64,000 bases of DNA from Kofleriaceae bacterium (GTDB taxonomy: Bacteria > Myxococcota_A > Polyangia > Haliangiales > Haliangiaceae), in assembly GCA_020633495.1 (NCBI GenBank), contig JACKDR010000011.1:1-64000 (forward strand). Direction: 5' to 3'. The position numbers were made by a program, and so were the translations under genes. How positions within the stretch are numbered: position 1 is the stretch's first letter; every line of letters begins with the position of its first letter. The notes beneath the pieces were generated by a model. That model ran no database searches, was not told where the DNA came from, and worked only from the letters and a program-made list of their open reading frames with translations. Positions 17,582 to 26,326 of this stretch are shown here, piece after piece.

Positions 17582-20179
17582 TCACCGCGACGCGGCGGCG
17601 CCGGGCGCGGGTTCGGCGTCGAAGGTGGCCACCGCCAGCGCCCCGTCGGCGGCGACGGTCACGGTGACGGCCCCGACGGTGTCGGTGCGCAGGACCCGGG
17701 CGCCGGCGAGCCGCCACCGCGCGACCACGTCGTCGGCCGGGAAGCCGAACCGGTTGGCGCGCCCGCACGACACCACCGCCCACGCCGCGCCGGTCGCCGC
17801 CACCAGCGGCGCGCTCGACGACGTCGGGCTGCCGTGGTGCGCGACCTTGACGACGTCGGCCGCGGCGGCGCCGCGCGCCACCAGCGCGTCCTCGCCCTCG
17901 CGCTCGACGTCGCCGAGCAGCAGGATGCGGCGGCCGGCGAAGCCGAGCGCGACCACCAGCGAGTCGTCGTTGACCGAGCGCACCGGATCGGCGGCGGCGA
18001 CCGGGGCCTCGCCGGTGCCGTCGTCGTAGCGCGGCCCCAGCACCTCGAGGTCGACGCCGCCGGCGCGGCGCGCCACGCCCAGCGGCGGCACCACGACGCG
18101 GGTGCCGCGCGCGACCAGCGCCGCGGCGACGTCGTCGAAGGTGGGCATGGCGTCGTCGTGGACCGGCGCGGCGCCCGGCGGCGGCCGCGCCATCCACAGC
18201 TCGCCGATCGGGATCCGGTCGGCGAGCGCGAGCAGGCCCAGGTAGTGATCCGGGTGGGGGTGCGAGATCACCGCGACGTCGATGCGGCGGATCCGGCGGG
18301 CGTCGAGGAAACGCAGCACCGCGTCGCCGGGGGCGCGCCACAGCCGGGCCAGCGCCGCCGGCGGTACGCCCGGCCCCGGGCGCACCGGCAGGCCGCCGGC
18401 GTCGATCAGCCAGGTCGCGCCGCCGGGCAGCTCGACCACCGCGGCGTCGCCCTGGCCGACGTCGAGGAAGGTCACGCGCAGGCCGGTGCGCCGCGCCGGC
18501 GCGATCGTCGTGGTCCAGGCGATCGACGCCACCAGGGTCGCGGCGGCGACCGCGGCGACGCCGGCCACCGCGCCGCGCCGGCGGGTCCGCGACCACGCCC
18601 ACGCCGCCGCCACCACGGCCGCCCAGGCGACGATCTCGAGCAGGCGCGGCGGCGGCACCGCCACCACCGGGATCCAGGCCCCGAGCGCCGCGGCGCCGGC
18701 GGCGACCGCGCCGGCCGCCGCGATCGCGGCGTCGAGCAGGACGCCGCCGAGGCCGACGACGCCGAGCGCGAGCCCGGCCAGCCCCAGCGGGATGACCAGC
18801 AGCTCGATCGCCGGCGCCAGCACGACGTTGCCGACGACGCCGCCGATCGACACCTGGTGGAAGTGCCAGGCGGTGATCGGCGCGGTGGTCGCGGTGATCC
18901 ACAGCGACGTGCGCAGCGCCGCGCCGACCCAGCCGCGCGCGGACGCGATGACGCGGCCGCGGCGCGACGCCCCGGGCGGCGGTGGCGCCGGGCGCCGCGC
19001 GGTCAGGCACAGCGTCGCAGCGGCGACGAACGACAGCTGCAGCGACGGATCGGCCAGCGCCGACGGCCGGTGCACCAGGACCAGCAGCGCGGCGACGCCG
19101 AGGGCGTCGATCGCGGCGAGACGGCGGCGCAGCGCCGCGCCCAGCAGCATGGCCAGGACCACGACCAGCGCGCGGATCGTCGCCGGCTGGCCGCCGGTGA
19201 CCAGCGTGTAGCCGATCGCGATCGGCGCCGCGGCGAGCGCCGCGACCCGCGCCGGATCGACCCGCAGGGCCAGCCCCGGCGCGGCGGCCCAGGCCCGGCG
19301 CGCCAGCGCGAAGAACAGCAGCGCGACCACCGCCAGGTGCATCCCCGAGACGCTGAGCGCGTGGTAGATGCCGGCGGCGCGCCAGGCGTCGTCGGTGGCG
19401 TCGTCGACGGCGCTGCGATCGCCGACCACCGCGGCGCGCACGATCGCGTTGCCGACCGGGTCGCCGCCGCGGGCCGCGATCCGCGCCGACGCCGCGCGCT
19501 GCGCCGCCACCGCGGGCCGCCACGCCGACCACCGCGCGGCCGGCGCGATCACGTCGAACCCGGTCGCGGTCAGCTCGAGGTCGGCGCCCTGGTCGCGGAC
19601 GATCTGGGCGCGATCGGCGGCGCCGGGATCGCGGTAGCCGCGGGGCGTGCGCAGCCGTCCGGTGGCCCGGACGCGATCGCCGGGCAGGACGTCGCCGGCG
19701 AGCGCGACCTCGACGCCGACCAGGACCCGGGCGTCGGCCGGGCCGTCGAGGTCGAGCACCAGACGCAGGCGCGGCGGCAGCCCCGGCAGCGCGGCGACCG
19801 GGCCGACGACAACGCCGGTGACGACGTCGACGCCGCGGTCGTCGACGGTGACCCCGTCGGGCAGCGACGGCGCCTCGGCGCGCTCGTGGGCGGCCAGGGC
19901 GCCGCCGAGCAGCGCGGCGCACGCCAGGCACGCGCGGCGGCGCGCAGCCGCGGCCGGCGCCGCCACGGCATCGCGAGCACGGTCAGGGCGGCGGCCAGGC
20001 CCCACGGCGGCGACGGAGACGCGGCCAGCGGGCCGGCGGCGGCGCTGGCCGCGACCCCGAGCGCCAGCGCCAGCGCCACCACCGGGGCCCGCACCGGCGG
20101 CCAGCGCCGCGGCGACGGCGCGCGCCCCGCCGAGCGGCGGCGACGGAGACGGGGGCGAAGCAGGTGGCGGCGGCGCCAT
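17582..20179 (-). CDS. comEC: DNA internalization protein ComEC/Rec2, N-terminus probably frameshifted
   Basis: The inner-membrane channel and nuclease-like protein for DNA uptake. A DUF4131-like region precedes the Competence domain (GIYHALSVSGMHLAVV), many membrane helices, and a C-terminal metallo-beta-lactamase domain with ISHPHPDHYLG, LLLGDVE and VAHHGSPTSS. The first 75 residues in this frame are Arg/Pro/Gly-rich and implausible. Another frame (GTG at 20094 to about 19940) encodes two strong membrane helices (PVVALALALGVAASAAAG and GLAAALTVLAM), exactly what ComEC should begin with. A -1 frameshift near 19940 is therefore likely. Confidence 0.88.
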   Translation of the reverse strand: MAPPPPASPPSPSPPLGGARAVAAALAAGAGPGGGAGAGARGRGQRRRRPAGRVSVAAVGPGRRPDRARDAVAAPAAAARRRACLACAALLGGALAAHERAEAPSLPDGVTVDDRGVDVVTGVVVGPVAALPGLPPRLRLVLDLDGPADARVLVGVEVALAGDVLPGDRVRATGRLRTPRGYRDPGAADRAQIVRDQGADLELTATGFDVIAPAARWSAWRPAVAAQRAASARIAARGGDPVGNAIVRAAVVGDRSAVDDATDDAWRAAGIYHALSVSGMHLAVVALLFFALARRAWAAAPGLALRVDPARVAALAAAPIAIGYTLVTGGQPATIRALVVVLAMLLGAALRRRLAAIDALGVAALLVLVHRPSALADPSLQLSFVAAATLCLTARRPAPPPPGASRRGRVIASARGWVGAALRTSLWITATTAPITAWHFHQVSIGGVVGNVVLAPAIELLVIPLGLAGLALGVVGLGGVLLDAAIAAAGAVAAGAAALGAWIPVVAVPPPRLLEIVAWAAVVAAAWAWSRTRRRGAVAGVAAVAAATLVASIAWTTTIAPARRTGLRVTFLDVGQGDAAVVELPGGATWLIDAGGLPVRPGPGVPPAALARLWRAPGDAVLRFLDARRIRRIDVAVISHPHPDHYLGLLALADRIPIGELWMARPPPGAAPVHDDAMPTFDDVAAALVARGTRVVVPPLGVARRAGGVDLEVLGPRYDDGTGEAPVAAADPVRSVNDDSLVVALGFAGRRILLLGDVEREGEDALVARGAAAADVVKVAHHGSPTSSSAPLVAATGAAWAVVSCGRANRFGFPADDVVARWRLAGARVLRTDTVGAVTVTVAADGALAVATFDAEPAPGAAASR

Positions 20180-20314
20180 CGCGGCCGCTATCGGCCACGC
20201 CCGCGACGGGTTGCGTGCCCCGGCCGCGCCTTGCCACGGCGTGCCGCGGCGCCGCGGCGGCGCACGGCCGCCCGGCCGAGCGGGCCCCGGTCGCGGGCGG
20301 CCGCGGCGCGCCGG

Positions 20315-21217
20315 CTACCGCACGCCGTCGAACGCGCGGACGTGGGCGCCGAGGTACACGCCCATGACCTCGCCGCCGGGGTGCAGCAGATCGGAGCCGG
20401 CGAACGCGCCGACCGTCATCCACGGGCTCAGCCAGGCCTCGGCGCGCAGGCGGGGCTCGACCAGGGTCTGGTGCGCCGACGACGTCGACGTCGTGTCGCA
20501 CGCCAGGTACTGCGAGTGGACCTCGACCATCACGGTCTGGACGCCGGCGAAGACCTCCGCCGACAGCGTGATCGGGCGCCGCCCCTGGCGGACCCGGAGC
20601 CGGGCGCCGAGCACGCCGCCGCCGGTCAGGCTCGCCGTCACCGACGGCCGCATCGTCGCCCCGGCCATGGCCTCGGTGGCCTGGCCCTCGTCGCCGGCGA
20701 CGCCGCCGACCGAGGCCTCGACGCCGCCGTAGACGCGGCGCCCGACCAGGATCCGGCTGTCGGCGGTGACCGCGGCGACGTCGGCGCCGAGGTCGCCGCC
20801 GGTGACGCGGTAGGTGTAGGCGCCGTGGTCGCCGTGGTCGACCCGTCCCGAGAACTGCATCGCGCGCATCGAGAAGGTCCGCACCGACGAGCCGAGCTCG
20901 ACCGACACGAACGGCGCGACCCGCGGCATCTGCCAGGTGCCGAACCGGCCGCACTGCTGGTGCCCGACGACGTCGCTGGTCTCGACGCAGGCCGGCGCCG
21001 CGGTCGACGTCGAGCCGCTGTCGTACGAGCTGTCGGACGAGTCGCCGCCGCCGGAGTCGCCGCTGTCGCTGCTCGAGTCGCCGCCGCTCGAGCCGCCGCC
21101 GCTCGAGCCGCCGCCCGAGTCGCCGCCGCCGCCGCACGAGCCGGCGCGCGCGGCGACGTCACCCGCGACCAGCGCCGCGGCCGCCGCCACCGCCGCCGCG
21201 ATCGTCCGCGCGGTCAC
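20315..21217 (-). CDS. Exported protein with Gly/Ser/Asp-rich linker and predicted beta-rich C-terminus
   Basis: 300 residues. The signal region is TIAAAVAAAAALVAGDVAARAG. A 45-residue linker of Gly, Ser and Asp with a Cys at its head follows. The remainder (about 75-300) alternates polar and hydrophobic residues (RTFSMRAMQFSGRVDHG, SVTASLTGGGVLGARLRV), which suggests an outer-membrane or extracellular beta structure. The start GTG overlaps the stop of the upstream lipoprotein gene (GTGA), so the pair is co-translated. The family is not recognised. About 97 bases up to comEC and the 135-base gap show nothing else. Confidence 0.75.
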   Translation of the reverse strand: MTARTIAAAVAAAAALVAGDVAARAGSCGGGGDSGGGSSGGGSSGGDSSSDSGDSGGGDSSDSSYDSGSTSTAAPACVETSDVVGHQQCGRFGTWQMPRVAPFVSVELGSSVRTFSMRAMQFSGRVDHGDHGAYTYRVTGGDLGADVAAVTADSRILVGRRVYGGVEASVGGVAGDEGQATEAMAGATMRPSVTASLTGGGVLGARLRVRQGRRPITLSAEVFAGVQTVMVEVHSQYLACDTTSTSSAHQTLVEPRLRAEAWLSPWMTVGAFAGSDLLHPGGEVMGVYLGAHVRAFDGVR

Positions 21218-21879
21218 CACGACGCCTCCGTCGCGCCCGCGCCGTCGACATCGACGTCGACGGCGGCGGCGGCGCGCCCGTCGGCGGCCGCCGCGTCGGC
21301 CGCGGCCTCGGCCTCGCGCGCCAGCGCGCGCCGCGCGGGCGGCGTCGGGATCGTCGGATCGGGGTGGTCGAGGTCGTCGAGATCCGGCGTCGGCCGCGCC
21401 GGCGCGGCCGCGGCGCCGGCGGCGACGCAGACGACCCGCGACCGCACCGCGGGATCGCCGGCGATCGGTGCGACGTCGACGCACGCCATCACCACGCGCT
21501 CCGCCACCGGCGCGCGGTACTCGATGATCTCGCGGCCGTAGCGGCGGGCCTCGAGCCGCCCCGGCCGGATCACGCCGTCGGGGTCGTAGGGATACATCGC
21601 GACCTCCCGCCCCGACGTCGTCCGCCCGGTCACGACGATCGCGCCGAGGTCGACGCGCGCCGGCGCGTCGCAGCTGTTGCCGAACTCGTAGGCGATCGCC
21701 GGGCCCTCGACCACGGCGTCGTCGTGGCGCGCGACCGCGACGTCGAGGCACCCCACGGTGACCCGCTCGCCGGCGAACTCCGGCCCCATCGGCTCGTGGA
21801 ACGATCCCGGGTGGTAGGCGCAACCCGCGGCGAGCGCGGGCAACACGCCGAGGACGAGCGCGATCGGACGGACCCTCAT
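21214..21879 (-). CDS. Predicted lipoprotein, 221 aa
   Basis: Signal peptide MRVRPIALVLGVLPALAAGC with a clear lipobox (LAAGC). The body has a beta-rich domain (VTVGCLDVAVARHDDAVVEG, IVVTGRTTSGREVAMYPYDP) and two further Cys that could pair. The C-terminus is Ala/Asp-rich and disordered. Starting at 21879 removes an upstream basic extension. It is coupled to the exported beta-rich protein by a 4-base overlap, so the two may work as an outer-membrane pair. The function is unknown. Confidence 0.75.
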   Translation of the reverse strand: MRVRPIALVLGVLPALAAGCAYHPGSFHEPMGPEFAGERVTVGCLDVAVARHDDAVVEGPAIAYEFGNSCDAPARVDLGAIVVTGRTTSGREVAMYPYDPDGVIRPGRLEARRYGREIIEYRAPVAERVVMACVDVAPIAGDPAVRSRVVCVAAGAAAAPARPTPDLDDLDHPDPTIPTPPARRALAREAEAAADAAAADGRAAAAVDVDVDGAGATEASW

Positions 21880-22030
21880 GCGGGGCCGGCTGAAGCAAGA
21901 AACCTGCCCGCACCCACACCGTGGCCGGACCACGGCTTGCGACCGACCGGCCCGCCCGACCGTGTAGCCGTCGCGCCACACCAGTGCCTCGTGCGCACGC
22001 GGTGAAGCTTCACCACCCGCGCCCGGCCGA

Positions 22031-22915
22031 CTACCGGGTCAGCGACACCAGCAGGGTGCCGCCCACGATCAGCCCCGCTCCCGCGACCGTGGTCAGGGCC
22101 AGCGGCTCGGCGAACGCCAGCGTGCCCCACAGCACCGCGAACACCACCTGGAGGTAGCCGACCGCGCTGGCCCGCCCGGCACGCTCCAGCGACAGGCCCC
22201 GGGTCAGGCAGACCTGGGCCGCCTGGGTCGCCGCGCCGACGCCAGCGAGCACCAGCCACTCGGTCGGGGTCGGCCAGATCGCCACCGGCACGGTCCACGG
22301 GATCGCCAGCGGCAGCGCCACCAGCGGGAAGTAGAAGACGATGACCAGCGGGTCCTCGTGCTTCGACAGCTGACGCACGGTCACGTAGGCCATCCCCGAG
22401 CACAGCGCGCCGGCGAGGGCGATCCCGACCGCGGTCGGGTCCAGCGCGGCGCCGCCCCACAGCGCGCCGGGCCGCGCCACCAGCGCGACCCCGGCCATGC
22501 CGAGGACGATCGCCACCACGGTCGCGGCGCCGGCGGCCTCGCGCAGCAGGATCCACGCGCCGATCGCCGTGAACAGCGGCGCCATGTGGTGGATCGTCGT
22601 GGCCTCGGCCAGCGGCAGGTGGACGATCGCCCAGTAGTAGCAGGACAGCGCGGTGAACCCGAGCAGGCCGCGCAGCACCAGCGCGGCGCGCCGCGTGCCC
22701 CAGGGCGACAGCCCGGCGCGGCGGACCATCAGCCACGACAGCGCCAGCGTCATCACCACCCGGACCAGGACGATCTCCTGCGGCGGCAGCCGGTGGCCGG
22801 CCACCTTGACCAGCACGCTCATCAGGCTGAAGAAGAGCGCGCTGGCCGCCATGTACAGGATGCCGGCGCGGCGCATCGGTCCCGCTCCATAGCCCGAAGC
22901 CGCGGCGCCGTCCAT
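22031..22915 (-). CDS. EamA/DMT-superfamily permease
   Basis: About 294 residues with ten hydrophobic helices in two homologous halves. The first EamA half contains LPPQEIVLVRVVMTLALSW and AIVHLPLAEATTIHHMAPLF; the second contains GYLQVVFAVLWGTLAFAEPL. It is a 10-TM drug/metabolite transporter, substrate not readable. Starts at 22915 (ATG) or 22876 (MRRAGILYM) are both possible; the latter begins right at the first helix. Confidence 0.9.
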   Translation of the reverse strand: MDGAAASGYGAGPMRRAGILYMAASALFFSLMSVLVKVAGHRLPPQEIVLVRVVMTLALSWLMVRRAGLSPWGTRRAALVLRGLLGFTALSCYYWAIVHLPLAEATTIHHMAPLFTAIGAWILLREAAGAATVVAIVLGMAGVALVARPGALWGGAALDPTAVGIALAGALCSGMAYVTVRQLSKHEDPLVIVFYFPLVALPLAIPWTVPVAIWPTPTEWLVLAGVGAATQAAQVCLTRGLSLERAGRASAVGYLQVVFAVLWGTLAFAEPLALTTVAGAGLIVGGTLLVSLTR

Positions 22916-22956
22916 GGCCACGTCCCTGCGCGCGGGCGCGAAGTGCCCGGCGAGCC

Positions 22957-22986
22957 TTGCTGCACCTCGCCCGCGCCCCCTACCAT
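22957..22986 (+). promoter_or_regulatory. Candidate sigma-70-type promoter for the 23.0-25.6 kb operon
   Basis: TTGCTG at 22957-22962 and TACCAT at 22981-22986 with an 18-base spacer, followed by a GAGGGGG Shine-Dalgarno and the ATG at 23008. The placement is right for transcription starting near 22993. It is a weak match in very GC-rich DNA, so only suggestive. Confidence 0.3.
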
Positions 22987-23007
22987 GGGCAGGACCCGAG
23001 GGGGATC

Positions 23008-23751
23008 ATGCCAGTGCTGCCGATCCGTCACGACTCCTGGACCACGCGGGTGGCCGTCGCCTGCGCCTTGCTGGTGACCGCCGCCGCGCCGGCGCTGGCC
23101 GGCAAGGTGACCGGCGAGCTCGAGCTGAGCGCGCCGGCGGGCAAGCCACCGCTGCGCGGCAAGGCCTACCTCGATCGCATCGAGAACCCGTACAAGGCGC
23201 CGCGCGACGTCGATCCGTTCCCGTACATGATCGTCGTGCTCGAGGGCGACGCCGCCAAGATGCCGGAGCCACCGCCGCAAGAGGCGTGGGACCTGGTCGG
23301 CGACCGCTTCGATCGGCCGCTGATCGCGGTGGTCCCGGGCAGCGAGGTGCTGATCCGCAACAAGGGTCGCGGCACGCCCACCCTGATGATCGACGGCCAC
23401 GCCGATCTGCTGCCGCACTCGCCGCTCAACCCGCGCGGCGAGCGCGGCTTCAAGGCCGGCGCCGCCGGCACGCTGTACGAGCTGCGCGACGAGGACACGC
23501 CGCACATCACCGGTGGCGTCGTCGTGGTCGCGACCCCGTACCACGCGATCGCGATGGCCTCGGCCAAGGACGCGCGCAAGGGCTCGTTCAGCCTGAGCGA
23601 CGTCCCCGACGGCACGTGGACGCTGCGGATCTGGTACCGCACCGGCTGGCTCGACGGCGTCGAGCAGACGGTCGAGGTCAAGGGCAGCAAGACCACCTCG
23701 GTGAGCACCATCAAGATCCCCGCGGGGCTCCCGACCGCGGCGAGCAAGTGA
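23008..23751 (+). CDS. Exported periplasmic protein, unknown family
   Basis: 247 residues. A Sec signal (VAVACALLVTAAAPALAGK, cleavage near ALA-GK). The mature part is beta-rich: GKVTGELELSAPAG at the start, PLIAVVPGSEVLIRNKGRG, then TPHITGGVVVVATPYHAIA and GSFSLSDVPDGTWTLRIWYR, the last resembling a carboxypeptidase-regulatory or cupredoxin-like edge. A strong GAGGGGG precedes the ATG. The membrane protein gene starts 10 bases after the stop, so the two form an operon. Confidence 0.8.
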   Translation: MPVLPIRHDSWTTRVAVACALLVTAAAPALAGKVTGELELSAPAGKPPLRGKAYLDRIENPYKAPRDVDPFPYMIVVLEGDAAKMPEPPPQEAWDLVGDRFDRPLIAVVPGSEVLIRNKGRGTPTLMIDGHADLLPHSPLNPRGERGFKAGAAGTLYELRDEDTPHITGGVVVVATPYHAIAMASAKDARKGSFSLSDVPDGTWTLRIWYRTGWLDGVEQTVEVKGSKTTSVSTIKIPAGLPTAASK

Positions 23752-23761
23752 GCGAGGCGCC

Positions 23762-25165
23762 GTGTTCTGGTCCAAGATCTGGCTGTTCCTGGTCGCGCTC
23801 GGCGCCGCCGCCGCGCTGACCGTCGCGCTGGCGCTCCCGCCGGCGGCCCACCGCGAGCGCGTCCGCGACGAGCGGCAACGCCTCGCCACCGCGTGCGACG
23901 TCGTCGGCATCGAGCTCGAGCTCGCGGCCCGCAACCACGTCGACCTCATCGGCACGTTCGCGCGCGCCGCCGAGATCGTCGGCGGCCTCGAGCAGGTCGA
24001 TCCCGGGATGCCGCTCGACGCCGAGAAGGGCAAGCGCCTGCGCCAGACCGCCGGCACGCTGGTGTCGCAGATCAAGGTCGCCGGCGCCGATCCCGACGCG
24101 CCGACCCCGCCGGGCCTGCGCCCCAACTTCGCCTGGATGCTCGACGCCTCGGGCCGCGCCGTGGCGCGGTGGGGCCTCGACGAGGACGACACCGGCGACG
24201 TCCTCGCCGGGCGCTGGCTGGTCGACGACGCGCTCGCCGGCTACCTGCGCGACGACGTGTGGCTCGACAAGGGCACCCTGTACATGGTCGCCGGCGCGCC
24301 GGTGGTGAGCCGCGGCGACAAGGGCTTCGTCGGCGCCGTGCTGATGGGCTGGCGCCTCGACCTCGACGTCTCGGCCCAGTTCGTCCAGGCCTTCAAGGAC
24401 ACCGATCAGGACGCCGAGGATCGCAGCATCAACATCGGCTTCTTCGGCGGCGGCAAGGCGATCACCAAGTCGTCGCGCGACGTCAACCTCGACAGCGACA
24501 TCCTCGACCGCTACGGCGCCGTCGACAAGCCCGAGGAGATGGGCGAGGACTGCCGCCGCATCGCGCCGTTCTTCGCCCACGACGGCAAGCACGAGTACGC
24601 GGTGACGGTGGCGCGCCTGCCCGGCGAGATCGCGTCGCAGGACGGCTTCTTCGCGCTGTACACGCCGCGCCCCGCAGCGCCGTCGTTCGGCGCCGCGGTC
24701 GGCAAGGCCAAGCACGAGCTCGGCGGCGGCTTCCCGTGGGCGCTGGTGATCGTCGGCTTCGTCGTCGCCTTCGCCGGCGGCGTCGTGCTGATGGTGCTCG
24801 AGGCCGACCGGCCGCTGCGCCGGCTCCAGGCCGACGCCGTCAAGCTGGCCAAGGGCGACGGCGAGCGCATGGCCGAGGACCAGCACCACGGCCGGTTCGG
24901 GTCGATCGCCCGCTCGGTCAACATCCAGATCGACAAGGTCTCGCGCGACGCCAAGGCCGCCAAGAAGGACCTCGACCAGCTGCTCGGACCCGCACCCGAG
25001 GGCTCGCTGGGCGCCGTCGACCTGCTCGGCGGCGTGCCCCCGTCGCCGTCGCTGCCCGGCATGTCGCTGCCGCCGCGCCCGGCGGCGCCCGCCGCGCCGC
25101 CGCCGTCGGAGTTCCGCTTCGGCGATCAGGGCGCGGCCCCGGCCCGCCCCGCCGCCGGCCCCTGA
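23762..25165 (+). CDS. MXAN_5187-like membrane sensor protein, N-terminal part
   Basis: 467 residues. An N-terminal membrane helix (IWLFLVALGAAAALTVALAL), an extracytoplasmic region of about 300 residues (FAWMLDASGRAVARWGLDED looks like a PAS/dCACHE-type strand set), a second helix (WALVIVGFVVAFAGGVVLMVL), a HAMP-like segment (PLRRLQADAVKLAKGDGERM) and a Pro-rich tail. It stops at GGC-CCC-TGA; the +1 frame continues directly into the conserved C-terminal domain that usually ends this family. It is thus a frameshifted or recoded gene rather than a true end. Confidence 0.82.
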   Translation: MFWSKIWLFLVALGAAAALTVALALPPAAHRERVRDERQRLATACDVVGIELELAARNHVDLIGTFARAAEIVGGLEQVDPGMPLDAEKGKRLRQTAGTLVSQIKVAGADPDAPTPPGLRPNFAWMLDASGRAVARWGLDEDDTGDVLAGRWLVDDALAGYLRDDVWLDKGTLYMVAGAPVVSRGDKGFVGAVLMGWRLDLDVSAQFVQAFKDTDQDAEDRSINIGFFGGGKAITKSSRDVNLDSDILDRYGAVDKPEEMGEDCRRIAPFFAHDGKHEYAVTVARLPGEIASQDGFFALYTPRPAAPSFGAAVGKAKHELGGGFPWALVIVGFVVAFAGGVVLMVLEADRPLRRLQADAVKLAKGDGERMAEDQHHGRFGSIARSVNIQIDKVSRDAKAAKKDLDQLLGPAPEGSLGAVDLLGGVPPSPSLPGMSLPPRPAAPAAPPPSEFRFGDQGAAPARPAAGP

Positions 25166-25601
25166 TCTCGACCTCGGCCCGGCGCGCCCCGCGCCCGGCA
25201 TGGCCCCCGCCCGCCCCGCCGCGCCGCCGACCCCACCGCCGCTGCGCCCCCCCGTCCCCGGCGGCCGCAACCCGACCCCGCCGCCGCGCCCGCCCGTGCC
25301 CGCGGCCAAGAAGGCCCTCGACGACGACATCCTGTCGTTCGACGAACCCTCCGGCGAGGCCGCCGCCGCCAGCGATGGCGGCGACGACGCCTACTTCCGC
25401 GAAGTCTTCGACCAGTTCGTCGAGCTCAAGAAGAAGTGCGGCGAGGCCACCGGCGGCCTGACCTTCCAGAAGTTCGGCGACAAGCTGCGCAAGAACCAGA
25501 AGGAGCTGATCGCCCGCACCGGGTGCACCGAGGTGAAGTTCACCGTCTACGTCAAGGACGGCAAGGCCGCCCTCAAGGCCACCCCGGTGAAGGAAGCCTG
25601 A
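25164..25601 (+). CDS. MXAN_5187-like protein, C-terminal domain (in +1 frame)
   Basis: The reading frame begins at GAT after the CCC-TGA slip site and runs PDLDLGPARPAPG, then a Pro-rich linker and the compact domain YFREVFDQFVELKKKCGE, TGGLTFQKFGDKLRKNQ, CTEVKFTVYVKDGKAALKA. I recall this block as the C-terminal domain of MXAN_5187-type proteins. A free-standing start at 25200 (ATG) exists but has no good Shine-Dalgarno and would yield a Pro-rich stub, so a fused 612-residue protein is more likely. Confidence 0.75.
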   Translation, partial: DLDLGPARPAPGMAPARPAAPPTPPPLRPPVPGGRNPTPPPRPPVPAAKKALDDDILSFDEPSGEAAAASDGGDDAYFREVFDQFVELKKKCGEATGGLTFQKFGDKLRKNQKELIARTGCTEVKFTVYVKDGKAALKATPVKEA

Positions 25602-25608
25602 GAAGCCC

Positions 25609-25664
25609 TTCTCCTCTTCTCCTCTTCTCCTCTTCTCCTCTTCTCCTCTTCTCCTCTTCTCCTC
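25609..25664. repeat. 8-bp tandem repeat (TTCTCCTC)7
   Basis: Seven perfect head-to-tail copies of TTCTCCTC directly after the stop codon of the upstream gene, in the gap between two convergent genes. It resembles the CTCTCCC array at 5.5 kb in composition and setting. Confidence 0.9.
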
Positions 25665-25716
25665 TGGTCGCCCCGAGCGGTCGCGCCCGCCAGGCGCGGC
25701 CGCCGCGCCAGCGGCG

Positions 25717-26082
25717 CTACCGCCGCCGGCACAGGCCGGCGCACAGCGCCGCCGACCGGCCGGCGACCTCGCGCGCGTTGGCGAGCAACTCGGCATCACC
25801 GAGCGCGCTGACCGTCGCGATGTCGAGCGCGGCCTCGAGCTCGAGCGCCGAGCCCAGCGCGATGCGCTGGTACCGCCGTCGCACCGCCGAGCCCGGCGGG
25901 TGCCCGTTCCCCTCGGCGAGGTTGAGCGCCACGCTGCACGCGGCGCGACGCGCCTGATCCGCCAGCGCACCCGCGCCGCGCCACTGCGTGGCCACGCGAT
26001 GCACCAGCGCCGCCGCCTCCACGGCGACCCGATACGCGACGAAACGAGACAGGAGGTGCTCGGAAGAGCTGGGGTGGTTCAT
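25717..26082 (-). CDS. Four-helix-bundle protein (23S rRNA intervening-sequence family)
   Basis: 121 residues, all helical. The conserved pattern is LVHRVATQWRGAGALADQARRAACSVALNLAEGNG, split here only for description: the QARRAACSVALNLAEG core is diagnostic of the TIGR02436-type four-helix-bundle family. The C-terminal helices contain LGSALELEAALDIA. These proteins are widespread, including inside rRNA intervening sequences, but their role is unknown. The start MNHPSSSEH was preferred over a longer upstream reading. Confidence 0.88.
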   Translation of the reverse strand: MNHPSSSEHLLSRFVAYRVAVEAAALVHRVATQWRGAGALADQARRAACSVALNLAEGNGHPPGSAVRRRYQRIALGSALELEAALDIATVSALGDAELLANAREVAGRSAALCAGLCRRR

Positions 26083-26326
26083 GCCCCTGGCCGCGCATCG
26101 GGTGTGACAGCGACGTTCGTGCCCCGGGCGGAATGACAGAGCTGGCGCATCCCGATGCGCGCTCGGGAGCTGAACCACCCCGGCCCGACGAGCACCGGAC
26201 GTCGGTCGAGAGGATGCTCGCGGACCGGCGTTCGCGGGCTCGCGCGTCGGCGACGCCCGCGAGGTGCTCCCTGGCACCCGCGGCTTTTTGGTAGGCTATC
26301 CGAACCAGCACAGCCGGGGGGAGCCA

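Noticed and set aside
20180..20314. Possible small gene between comEC and the exported protein
   Set aside because: Only frames with Arg/Ala-rich text and no RBS or motif are present.
26272..26300. Possible sigma-54 promoter (CTGGCAC...TTTTT) before the Kelch-like lipoprotein
   Set aside because: The GG-to-GC distance is 8 instead of 10 bases and TTGC is lacking.
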